From assembly GCA_005223375.1 (NCBI GenBank), contig RXOD01005235.1, positions 1-15,174 of the forward strand: 15,174 nt of DNA, given 5' to 3'. The first letter of the stretch is position 1. Each line of letters begins with the position of its first letter. The notes under the pieces are model-generated. The model was not told where the DNA came from. It made no database searches and saw nothing but the letters and a program-made list of their open reading frames with translations. A program made the position numbers and the translations under genes. This document shows positions 1 to 6,999 of this stretch, in pieces. This stretch comes from Amoebophrya sp. AT5.2 (lineage: Eukaryota; Sar; Dinophyceae; Syndiniales; Amoebophryaceae).

Positions 1-132
1 CGAAGAGCATACGTGACAGGCATTGATGATGCATCCCGCTGTGATAAAGGGGCTAGGAGTCTGAACCTTTTCCCTACTCCTTCCAGCCCGGTGCCCCGCC
101 GCCGGGCAGTAGCTCAAAATTTTTAAAGTAGT
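1..132 (+). CDS. Possible 3' tail of an upstream gene (partial)
   Basis: Frame 1 is open from the first base to a TAG at 130-132, about 43 codons, while the other two + frames close within 25 bases. The translation is mixed and basic toward the end (it contains SSPVPRRRAVAQNF) and matches no family I know. GC-rich sequence gives way to AT-richer sequence just after the stop, as expected at a coding to 3'-UTR transition. An inverted repeat (GCCCGG at 86-91 with CCGGGC at 102-107) lies inside it. The stretch is short, so it could be chance. Confidence 0.25.
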
Positions 133-151
133 TAGAAATGAAGTAGAATAA

Positions 152-277
152 ATGGCCATAGACAAGATCGCAAAAGTACAGCACTCTTTGAATATGTTGA
201 GGCCAAATGCTGCTAAGTTTATTAAGCAACTGGTATTAGAAGTAAGAGGCAATGAATGGCTAAGAAAGTATCCTTAG
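152..277 (+). CDS. Small ORF or candidate first exon (41 codons)
   Basis: An ATG at 152 opens 41 codons ending in TAG. The product looks protein-like: alternating hydrophobic and charged residues (IDKIAKVQHSLNML, then AAKFIKQLVLEV). Not recognised. It sits just upstream of a long ORF that has no early ATG, and it contains possible donors (GTAAGA inside the ELV region; GTATCC near its end). With the second, an acceptor TTGTTAG ending at 418 would keep frame into the coiled-coil gene. That join is inference only. Codon use is more AT-rich than in neighbouring genes, which argues against it. Confidence 0.25.
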   Translation: MAIDKIAKVQHSLNMLRPNAAKFIKQLVLEVRGNEWLRKYP

Positions 278-425
278 GTGGCGAGGAGAGCGGATTAAGG
301 CGCTCGGAACCGCCGGGCGCGAGGGAGGGAAGTCATGGAAAGCCTGTAGCTAGAGTGGTGCTAGAGCATTAAAGCAGGGCAAGAGGGGGCACCTTCTGGA
401 GTGGCGCTCTGTTGTTAGCAGTGGG

Positions 426-2363
426 GTGGTGCAGCTGCACCCGCAAAAAGGGCGCCAGTGGTCTGCCGACCGCGGGAGGCAGCCTTTTGCAGCCGTTTTT
501 AAAGGACCCCATCGCAGAGGGAAGACGAAGAACATTCGCGAAGAACCTCCCTCAAGTTTTCACTTACTTACCACGCGTATCCACGACTTAGCAGCTGGCA
601 CCAACATATGGGCCGTTTGCTGGCACAAGCTGGGTGCGCGGGACGTGACGCACGAGCACGTGATCGAGTTTCTGCAGTGCATGATGGCGCCGACGAAGAA
701 TTCCGCGGTGAGTCTTCGGTTCGAGCTTGCGCGGCTGAAGGACCGCTTTGAACGGCACGACGAGATGATGCGGCGGCGCATCCTGGGCGTCGCGGCCTTC
801 CACAGCAAGCGGCGGACGCGGAACGTTGCGTTCCTGATGCTCACTGGGTTCAAGCAGCGGCAGCTGAAGTTGCAGGCGCTGGACCACCACCTGCAGCAGG
901 ATTTGGAGGTGACAAGGTACTACCGGTTTTTTCTGGGGTGGAAGATCCACGCGTTCCGCACGAAATACGAAAGCAAGATCGAGTCGCTGGAAGTGCGCGT
1001 GCGGAACCTGAACGTGAAGCTGCAGGAGATGGAGAAGGACAGACTGCTGCAGCAGGCGCTGGAGGAGAAGCTGATGACGGAGCAGGCACGCATGATCAAC
1101 AAACAGCTCATGTTCCTGCTGAAACAGAAGTGCTTCCGCGTGATGCAGAAAAACTACCTGGACATGAAGGTGCTGCGGCTGCGGAACGCGATCGAGCGGC
1201 TCGAGAAACGGCTGGCCGACACGCAGTTCGACCTGGACATCAAAACGCGGGAGTGCGCGAACCTGACACAGATGCTCACGGACTACACGGAGCGCAACCG
1301 CTGCAACGAGATCTGCCGGGACAAGCTGGTCGAGTACCTGGGCGGGAAGCTGCGGGGGTACCTGACCAGGGGGATGCAGGGGTGGAAGGAGGCGTGCCGC
1401 CGCAGCTGGCGGCAGCGGGTGACGGCGCTGACGAAGGAGCTGACCGCGGAGCGGCAAAACGCGACAGAAAGCCTGCGGGCGCGGAACGCCGCCGAGGCGA
1501 AGGTCGCGGGGCTAGTGCAAATGGTCACGGACCGGGACGCGAAAATCGCGAAAGCGGACCGGGAGAAGGCGGAGATTGCCGAAAACTTCAGCGAGGCGCT
1601 GAAAATCGCGCAGGGCGGCAAGGTGTTGCCGGCACTGCCGTCGGCATTTCTTTGTCGGGACTGCGGGAACGAGCTGTTCTACAAGGCGAAAGACGCGAAG
1701 GACGAAGCCATCCTGAAGGAGCTGGCGGAGAAAAGCAGCGGGATCGCGAGTCTGGAGTTTTTCCGGGACCGGATCGGGGGGTACCTGGAGGGGCCGAAGG
1801 TGGGCATGGTGGGGGGAGGGTTCAAGAAAACGTCGTGGGCGAAGGTGGAAGCGAGCTGTACAGGAGACGCAGGGGAATCTTCGCACGAGGAGCAACAGCA
1901 CCCCTCAGTGCAAGATAAATCCGCCGAGGAGAAGACAAACGCAATTTTTCTCTCACCACGGAGAGCGCCAGTGATGTCAACGCGCTCACCACGCCGCGGG
2001 CGCGTACACGAACCAAACACGTTTCATCCGAGCGCAGCTGCGGAAAAAACGAGCGACGAAAAAGTGGAGGAGGCACAGGCGAAGGCGTCAGAGCTACTGC
2101 GACAGCACGAACTGGAGAAGGAAGCTCGCGGCGCGGCGGAACCGCAAAATATCCAGGCTGGTGTTGCGGGCACAGAACCTGGGGACCAGCGAGAAGCGGA
2201 GAAGTCACCAACAGAGGAGGAGGAGGAGGAGTCTTCTTCTTCGGCTGAGAGCGAGCCGCCACCACCGCGAGAGGTGGTGCGGCCGAAGGCGAAACCCAAA
2301 CCTGCTGACACAGCGGCGCTGCTGCAGCCGTCAGATTCGCTGCCGAAGGAATTCAAGGAATAA
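426..2363 (+). CDS. Coiled-coil protein with FxxW-K type helices and acidic tail
   Basis: Long reading frame, open from 354 to TAA at 2361-2363. No in-frame ATG occurs before 681 (residue 86 if counted from 426). The second of two adjacent ATGs, at 684, has a good context (A at -3, G at +4), so the protein either starts at 681/684 or gains its N-terminus from an upstream exon; the acceptor-like CGACTTAG ending at 591 fits the latter. Residues about 100-390 are helical and charged, with heptad-like stretches (ESLEVRVRNLNVKLQEME; RNAIERLEKRLADTQ). Scattered aromatic-basic helices (FFLGWKIHAF with W172; GMQGWKEAC with W320) recall Sfi1-like centrin-binding helices, but they are too few and too far apart for assignment. 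A lone CxxC pair (CRDCGNELF) lies near residue 412. The C-terminal ~150 residues are low complexity, with a GAG repeat at 2214-2232 coding poly-Glu followed by poly-Ser. A cytoskeletal or basal-body role is a guess. Confidence 0.72.
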   Translation: MVQLHPQKGRQWSADRGRQPFAAVFKGPHRRGKTKNIREEPPSSFHLLTTRIHDLAAGTNIWAVCWHKLGARDVTHEHVIEFLQCMMAPTKNSAVSLRFELARLKDRFERHDEMMRRRILGVAAFHSKRRTRNVAFLMLTGFKQRQLKLQALDHHLQQDLEVTRYYRFFLGWKIHAFRTKYESKIESLEVRVRNLNVKLQEMEKDRLLQQALEEKLMTEQARMINKQLMFLLKQKCFRVMQKNYLDMKVLRLRNAIERLEKRLADTQFDLDIKTRECANLTQMLTDYTERNRCNEICRDKLVEYLGGKLRGYLTRGMQGWKEACRRSWRQRVTALTKELTAERQNATESLRARNAAEAKVAGLVQMVTDRDAKIAKADREKAEIAENFSEALKIAQGGKVLPALPSAFLCRDCGNELFYKAKDAKDEAILKELAEKSSGIASLEFFRDRIGGYLEGPKVGMVGGGFKKTSWAKVEASCTGDAGESSHEEQQHPSVQDKSAEEKTNAIFLSPRRAPVMSTRSPRRGRVHEPNTFHPSAAAEKTSDEKVEEAQAKASELLRQHELEKEARGAAEPQNIQAGVAGTEPGDQREAEKSPTEEEEEESSSSAESEPPPPREVVRPKAKPKPADTAALLQPSDSLPKEFKE

Positions 2364-2784
2364 TGGGTTTTGAAGGGGCGGGAAAGGCAGGAGCTCTCAT
2401 GCTCGCAAGTGGAAATGAACCAGTTTCAATGAGACTACTGCCGGGCTGCAATGAACAAGAATACGGGCTACAGTGGTCACGTGTACATGACTTTTGGAGA
2501 ATGAACGCGAACATTGTGGATAATTTTCTTTTGTGCCAAAAATTGTGCCTGCAGACGTAGATTGCTGAAAAAATGCTCGCTGGGGCTGGCTGCAGCCCCC
2601 ACGGGTGGCTTTCGCCTGCACCTGCAGCTAGGACAGGAACCCAAACCCAGGCAGATTCCAGTGTAAGGTGAGAGGGAACGGAGAAGCCTTTGCAGATCTC
2701 TGTCGGAGAGTGCCAGACTTTGTACCCTGCGTCGATGAAAACACGTGCCAAAACACCTTTTACCTCATGCATCAGCCAAAGAAG
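2364..2784 (+). other. Intergenic region, no gene supported
   Basis: This holds the 3' flank of the coiled-coil gene and the leader of the secreted-protein gene. A 65-codon ORF whose ATG overlaps the upstream stop (2363-2560) has no recognisable features. A 6-bp GC stem is visible (GGGGCT at 2582-2587 with AGCCCC at 2594-2599). The secreted-protein frame is open upstream to a TAA at 2664-2666, but the only ATGs are at 2767 and 2785. Confidence 0.4.
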
Positions 2785-3417
2785 ATGGTGCGGCCGGCAC
2801 GCTCTCGCAGGAAGCAGTTTGCGGCATGGTGGGCAGTTGTGGGTGGACAGTTGTGGGTGGCACTGGCCTCGGCCCTAACGATAAAGCAGGCCACAGACTC
2901 TAAGCAGCCTGAGCCGCCGCGCCGCGCGCCGTTCGCGGTAGTCAAATCGCCGAAGGAAATCGCGGTGGGGTCCACATTCGCGGCGCAGGAAATAGAGCGC
3001 GACTGCGTGCGAAAGCCAACGAAATCGAACTGCGACTGTAAGGAGATGATAGCGGCCTGTAACGATCAGCGCGCCTCGTGCCTTACCAACGTCGACTACT
3101 TTATCAAAGGCGGCAACTCGGCGGGGTCGCCAGCGCAGGTGGCACACGAGCTGTTTCGCGCAAAGTTCGACCATCCCTTGCTCAACACACTGCAGCTGGC
3201 GCCAAACGATCACTCAAGCCGGGTCTTCAACGAGGACGTCGACTTTTCGAAGATCAAATCGCGAGGAAAATGCAGCGAAGAGGAGATGAGCGGTAAATTG
3301 CAATGGAACACAACTGGTCTTGGGAGCGAAAACAAAAGGCGCATTTGGTGCTCGACTTTTTGCGAGAGGTCGAAATGTTTCGCGAGTATAGGAGCACGTG
3401 AGCGTCGATCTAAATGA
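2785..3417 (+). CDS. Predicted secreted cysteine-containing protein
   Basis: I chose the ATG at 2785 because its context is strong (AAGATGG), while the in-frame ATG at 2767 is preceded by CTC. The product is 210 residues unless spliced. A typical signal peptide is visible: a basic n-region (RPARSRRKQ), a hydrophobic core (residues 12-28, AAWWAVVG and WVALA) and an ASA cleavage motif at residues 28-30. The next ~40 residues are Pro/Lys/Arg-rich. The core has six cysteines at about C74, C83, C85, C92, C99 and C163, an even number compatible with three disulfides. No family is recognised. The last ~40 residues in this frame add an odd set of cysteines and lose protein-like character, while another frame there looks better. 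An intron from 3293 to 3366 (G|GTAAAT to GCGAG) would give a 180-residue protein ending at 3401. A role at the cell surface or in a secretory organelle is inferred only from the signal peptide. Confidence 0.5.
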   Translation: MVRPARSRRKQFAAWWAVVGGQLWVALASALTIKQATDSKQPEPPRRAPFAVVKSPKEIAVGSTFAAQEIERDCVRKPTKSNCDCKEMIAACNDQRASCLTNVDYFIKGGNSAGSPAQVAHELFRAKFDHPLLNTLQLAPNDHSSRVFNEDVDFSKIKSRGKCSEEEMSGKLQWNTTGLGSENKRRIWCSTFCERSKCFASIGARERRSK

Positions 3418-3449
3418 AGTGACTCAGAAAGGCGATCCCTCCGCGCATT

Positions 3450-3570
3450 AAAAAGCAGTGCAGCACCTTTCTCTGTGGTGCTGTGCTGAAGACACGTGCG
3501 CAATACGAACTTCCAAAGGCGTCTTTCCATGTGGCCGCGCATCTGCTATAGCAGGCTGCTACTGTCCGAG
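3450..3570. repeat. Structured direct repeat, copy 1
   Basis: This aligns with 3639-3755 at an offset of 189 bp in the best-conserved part. Shared blocks are AAAAAGCAGTGC, a GC-rich arm, TGTGCTGAAGACA, TTTCCATGTGG and ACTGTCC. In this copy the arm at 3456-3467 pairs with 3477-3488 to make a 12-bp stem with two G-U wobbles and a 9-nt loop. A 12-bp palindrome (CTGCTATAGCAG, 3543-3554) follows and is not kept in copy 2. No protein frame is conserved between copies, so this looks like RNA or DNA structure. The orientation of any transcript is unknown. Confidence 0.65.
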
Positions 3571-3638
3571 GCATCTCACAGCTTCCTCTTTTGAATTCTG
3601 ATCTAGTTTAGATGATGCTTGAGCTTATTTAGCGTGTC

Positions 3639-3755
3639 AAAAAGCAGTGCGGCGCCTTGCGTGTGGCGTTGTGCTGAAGACATTCACGCCAGATTAGAGG
3701 GCTCTTTTCCATGTGGTGCGCCGTTTATATCTCGGCTTACCACTGTCCTTATTGC
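3639..3755. repeat. Structured direct repeat, copy 2
   Basis: Diverged partner of the repeat at 3450-3570. The arm at 3645-3656 (CAGTGCGGCGCC) pairs with 3665-3676 (GGCGTTGTGCTG) over 12 bp with four wobbles and an 8-nt loop. Compared with copy 1, one pair changes from A-T to G-C on both sides, and two others change on one side but still pair through G-U. The flanks AAAAAGC before and GAAGACA after the stem are identical in the two copies. Confidence 0.65.
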
Positions 3756-4164
3756 CATACACGCAACGGAATTGGCTGGTAGGAGCCTCGCATGAATACA
3801 ATTTTCCATTTAATTTTTTTCGGTCAAAGGACGGCAACCGTCGATCGGGATTTGCAACGCCGCTCCGAATTCCAGGTTTAGATCAGTGCCTGGCGATGTT
3901 TTGGCAGTGCGACCGGATTGAGAGCGGAATGAGCGAGGCTGCTGAGGCGCAGTCCGCTGATTTGCAATACATCTACGACCATCCGGGGAGCCCGCCGTGG
4001 TGATACAATCGTGACTGGTCGGCGGCGGCGGAATGCCGTCCGGTTTTTTAGATTTTTTTCCGTGCTGCCGGGGCGATGCAAGACCGAATCGACTGACCGC
4101 ACGCCGATTCATAGCGAAGTCGACGGAGTCGCGGAGCAAGAAGAAATTAGTGATGGGCGGCTCA

Positions 4165-4197
4165 CGCTAAGTCAGCGTCCGTCGACGCTACTTAGCG
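4165..4197. other. 14-bp hairpin with one bulge
   Basis: The arm CGCTAAGT plus AGCGTC (4165-4179, bulged C at 4173) pairs with GACGCT plus ACTTAGCG (4184-4197) around a CGTC loop. All 14 pairs are Watson-Crick. It lies about 460 bp upstream of the eS30 ATG in DNA with no gene. It may be a structured RNA, a leader element or a cruciform-prone site; the sequence does not say which. Confidence 0.6.
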
Positions 4198-4656
4198 GGC
4201 TGCAAGTCGGTCATGCTGTTCTTTTGATCTGGTTGTGCTCTCTCTGACGCCGGAAAATGAATCGGTCCAGGAAATTTCGTAAGAAAGCTCCGATCCGACT
4301 GTTCTGCGTGTCGTGAAAATCTAACCGTGCTGATCGGAGATAATGTCGCCGGATTTAGATGAACAGCTCTGACTCTGACAGACAATTGGTAGCGCTTGAT
4401 AACTGACTGATTCGGTCGAAGATCCCACTTTGTCGTGAAACTTGATCCTGAAATAGGTGCTTAGATCCTTTCGTGCAAGAAGATCCATGCAGCGATCCCG
4501 ATCCATAGCAGCGAAATAGGACACTAATTCGTGGTCTGCAACGAGGTTTTAGCCAGCCTCCATTTTCGTCGCGAATACATACTCGAATCTTCACTTCACG
4601 TCGCAACAGGGAAACGAGCTTTAGGCTAGTAGAAAAGGCCGTAGCTACACAACAAG

Positions 4657-5075
4657 ATGGGAAAGGTCCACGGTTCTTTGGCCCGTGCCGGTAAGGTGAA
4701 GAGGCAGACCCCGAAGGTCGCGCCGCAAGGTACTTCTTTGTTTGTTCTTTCCGAGTTTGGGCCTATTTAGAGAGCTTTGCAGTACAACGCGAAGGCTGTG
4801 TTTAATTGCCCGAGTAGCTGCTCCTTCTTCCCTACCTCAGAAATCGCTGAATTGCGGTCACGAATTTTATCTCCATTCAGTTTGTCTTCAGACTCACGCT
4901 TTTATCCGTGACCTACGCCGAAGTGAATGATTAATCCACATCAAACCTTACTACAGCCGACAAGAAGAAGGCCCCGACCGGCCGCTACAAGAAGCGTTTG
5001 ATTTACGCCAAGCGCTTCGTCAACGTGGTGAAGGGCCCGAACGCCAAGCGTTCCCCGAACAGCAACCAGAAGTAA
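4657..5075 (+). CDS. RPS30: 40S ribosomal protein eS30
   Basis: Two exons, 4657-4729 and 4957-5075, join across a 227-bp phase-1 GT-AG intron (CAA G|GTACTT to CTACAG|CC GAC). The product is 63 residues. It matches eS30 over its whole length: [19 protein letters not shown] at the N-terminus, the basic middle [18 protein letters not shown], and KGPNA near the end. eS30 is a small-subunit protein near the decoding centre. In animals it is made as a fusion to the ubiquitin-like protein FUBI; here it starts directly with MGKVHG, and no ubiquitin-like sequence is seen upstream, as in many protists and yeasts. The ATG follows AACAAG, giving A at -3 and G at +4. The C-terminus ends NSNQK, slightly different from animal forms. 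Confidence 0.96.
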
Positions 5076-5723
5076 GCCGGTGCTGGATCCGCGTGAGAAC
5101 TGATGTCATATGGACTATCATTGTTGGGAGCTGAAGATGCGCTGCCTTTTCTACAATCCCTAGCCTAAGAAATCACAGCGCTGTGCTGCGCGAGTCTCCT
5201 CCGTGGTCGGGGGAGACAGCACGTGGAACGAGTACCGGTTGAGAAGCAGAGAGTGTTCGAGGAGGAAGTAGTGATGTCTCAGGAAACGGCTTGTCACGTA
5301 AAAGCAGTTATACATCAGAGACATATTGTTTTGAACGATCCAGCGATCGTGAAGCGTGCATTGAATCGCATCTCTGTCGATGTCCGTGTGCCGATCTCTA
5401 TCCGATCATCGTGTCCTCGTCGGTGATCAATCCACTCCAATGTCCCCCGCTGTATGCTATCGTTCCGTGCATGCTAATGTCGAAGCTCATTGTGGCAGCA
5501 CTTACCTTTTCCATATTCTCATGAGGACTTCGACTTTCCCGATTTTTCGCACAGCGATCAGCATCGCCGTCGTTACTGTTACCTACACTCGAAGGCCTAC
5601 GCCATTTCGTCTTATCTCACTTTTACTCCCACGCTGCCCTTCTCGTTCGAGGTGGCGACGTTGGAGCCTTTTCGGTCAATTTCAGCTCTGAGTCATCAAC
5701 GTCACGCAACTAGAATATTCAAG
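5076..5723 (+). other. Intergenic region between eS30 and the HIT gene
   Basis: This holds the eS30 3' flank and the HIT-gene leader. Several overlapping ORFs of 60-135 codons cross it in different frames but none has an ATG-led protein-like product. The frame upstream of the HIT ATG is open back to about 5490 without any ATG. A strong hairpin lies at 5194-5217. Pyrimidine-rich sequence fills roughly 5480-5690, which would suit a promoter, leader or trans-splice acceptor region. Confidence 0.4.
5194..5217. other. 10-bp hairpin downstream of eS30
   Basis: GTCTCCTCCG (5194-5203) pairs with CGGGGGAGAC (5208-5217) around a TGGT loop. Nine pairs are Watson-Crick and one is a wobble. It starts 118 bp after the eS30 stop codon, so it could lie in the 3' UTR or mark a 3'-end or boundary element. 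There is no T-run after it, so it does not look like a bacterial-type terminator. Confidence 0.55.
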
Positions 5724-6340
5724 ATGCCGGAAGATCCCGCTGCATACGAGGAGGGCAATATCTTTGCGAAGATTCTCGATGGCGCAATCCCGAGCTTCAA
5801 AGTGTTCGAGAACGAACACGCACTCGCGATTCTCGACGCTTTTCCGGTCACGCCAGGACACACCCTGCTGATGCCAAAGAAAAAGGGATTCAAGTAAATC
5901 TTTCTACCTGTGTACCGCTTGCTAATACCAATATCTGCGATATTGCATCTGTATCTGTAAACGATAGCGGCCGCACACACGTTCTCTCCGTACACCTTAA
6001 TAATTTTGCCAATAGGATGAAAATTCGAGCGCCTGTTTGATTGCATGCGATTCTCCACACCGCCAGGTCCCTGCTCGACATGCCGGAGGCAGACGCAGCT
6101 GAGTACCTGAAGTTGGTTCCGAAAATCGCAGCGGCAGTGAAAGACGCGTCAGGTGCCGATGGGGTGAACATTCTCTCAAACCTGGGGGCAGCGTCGGGGC
6201 AGTGCGTGTTTCATCCTCACGTGCACTTCATCCCACGATACAAGGACGACGGACTCTGGAAGTTGCCGGCGAGCGCAAAGGAGATGATCGCGAAAGACGC
6301 GGCGGAAGACTGGGTCGCAAAGATCAAGGCCAAGCTGTGA
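5724..6340 (+). CDS. HIT-family (histidine triad) nucleotide hydrolase
   Basis: Exons 5724-5893 and 6067-6340 join across a 173-bp phase-2 GT-AG intron (TTC AA|GTAAAT to CGCCAG|G TCC). The product is 147 residues, the usual size for a single-domain HIT protein. The N-terminus reads NIFAKILDGAIPSFKV, followed by LAILDAFPVTPGHTLLMPK, as in Hint/HinT proteins. The catalytic triad is HPHVHF, with H106, H108 and H110; H108 would be the nucleophile. The preceding GQCVFH is also typical. Members hydrolyse adenosine phosphoramidates or dinucleoside polyphosphates; which substrate applies here is not decidable. The ATG follows TTCAAG (A at -3). The frame is open upstream but lacks an ATG, so an N-terminal extension is unlikely. 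Confidence 0.93.
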
Positions 6341-6571
6341 GCAGGAGGAGCGGTGCTCAAAGATATACCACTGCACTTTCATTTTCATTCCTGACGCACG
6401 CAAACTCATTCTGGATTTGCACGAGAACGAGCGCAAGCGCGTCCCGTGAGCGCGATATCGATATGAATTTTTCCCCGAAGAGGGGCAGATACACTATTCC
6501 CATGCAGCCTGAAAGTCGTGGTTCCGATATCAGGTGCCGAACGCTCGAAACGTCTTTTGCCCGGGTCATTG
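6341..6571 (+). other. 3' flank of the HIT gene
   Basis: I see no gene. Short overlapping frames run through it on both strands. If the minus-strand candidate just downstream is real, this would be the shared convergent 3' region of the two genes. A small stem (CCCC at 6472-6475 with GGGG at 6482-6485) is present and unremarkable. Confidence 0.35.
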
Positions 6572-6999
6572 TCACAGGTTCGCGTGCACATCCCTGATGG
6601 TGATCCGCTTTGATCTGATCTTCTCGCCCAACTTCCTCTCTAGCGATTCTGCAGCAACGGATAGGTTGTAGTAGCTGGGTAAATCATCATCAACTCGCCA
6701 CGCATTGATGACGTTGATCATGATGATGGCGTGCACGCGGCTTCCGACAATTTTGTCGACGTCCATCACTACCAGTGCCAGGATAAACTTGAGTGCGTAT
6801 CGATTTTCGGAGGCGCGCTTGCCCACCACACCCATACAACTAGTGCCACAAGTTTATCACGAACCTTTTGATGTGCCTCTTTTGCTCGTGCTAGCTTAAA
6901 CGCCTCATCGGAAAGACAAAGAGCGCTGCCGTTGACCGTTGCAAAATATTTGAGGACCACAAAATATGGCCGACGCAACTGCGCGAGAAGAAGCGCCAT
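6572..6999 (-). CDS. Candidate minus-strand gene, frame broken once
   Basis: Two minus-strand frames look coding and meet near 6835. The upstream part starts at an ATG at 6999 and gives KYFATVNGSALCLSDEAF and KLARAKEAHQKVRDKLVAL. The downstream part, in another frame from an ATG at 6835, gives ALKFILALVVMDVDKIVG, HAIIMINVINAW and SVAAESLERKLGEKI, ending in TGA at 6572-6574. Third positions of the 87-codon downstream part are mostly G or C, as in the confident genes. The break could be a very short intron, a frameshift in a decaying gene, or a sign that both parts are chance. The 5' end overlaps the ATG of the + strand gene at 6966, which weakens the case. No family is recognised. Confidence 0.3.

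Larger units (their letters stand above)
3418..4656. other. 1.2-kb gene-poor region with structured elements
   Basis: No convincing protein gene lies between the secreted-protein gene and eS30. Reading frames here are short, start from non-ATG codons, and show no domain or consistent codon bias. The region contains the structured repeat pair, a 14-bp hairpin at 4165-4197 and T-rich runs (3818-3829, 4044-4060). Its 3' part must include the eS30 promoter and leader. I found no tRNA T-loop signature and no U6-like ACAGAGA. Confidence 0.55.

Noticed and set aside
588..1457. Long minus-strand ORF (289 codons) opposite the coiled-coil gene
   Set aside because: Its translation is a Leu/Arg/His/Pro/Gln-rich shadow typical of the antisense of GC-rich Lys/Glu-rich coding sequence; no motif or natural composition.
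938..1918. Plus-strand ORF of 326 codons overlapping the coiled-coil gene
   Set aside because: Gly/Arg/Ala/Glu-rich alternate-frame shadow without any domain; the overlapping frame has a coherent coiled coil.
2363..2560. 65-codon ORF overlapping the stop codon of the coiled-coil gene
   Set aside because: The overlap looks operon-like but the organism is eukaryotic; the product has no motif and codon use is not distinctive.
3450..3500. Single-hairpin H/ACA RNA (stem followed by AGA/ACA)
   Set aside because: The stem is continuous and lacks the internal loop needed for a pseudouridylation pocket; the trinucleotides alone are too common.
3612..3678. Possible C/D-box snoRNA (ATGATGC and CTGA)
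   Set aside because: The C box is imperfect, no terminal stem is seen, and the pattern is absent from the other repeat copy.
3713..4003. 96-codon ORF in the gene-poor region
   Set aside because: It starts from a non-ATG codon, overlaps the structured repeat, and shows no domain or coding bias.
5490..5723. N-terminal extension of the HIT protein
   Set aside because: The frame is open but has no ATG before 5724, and the HIT fold begins normally a few residues after that ATG.
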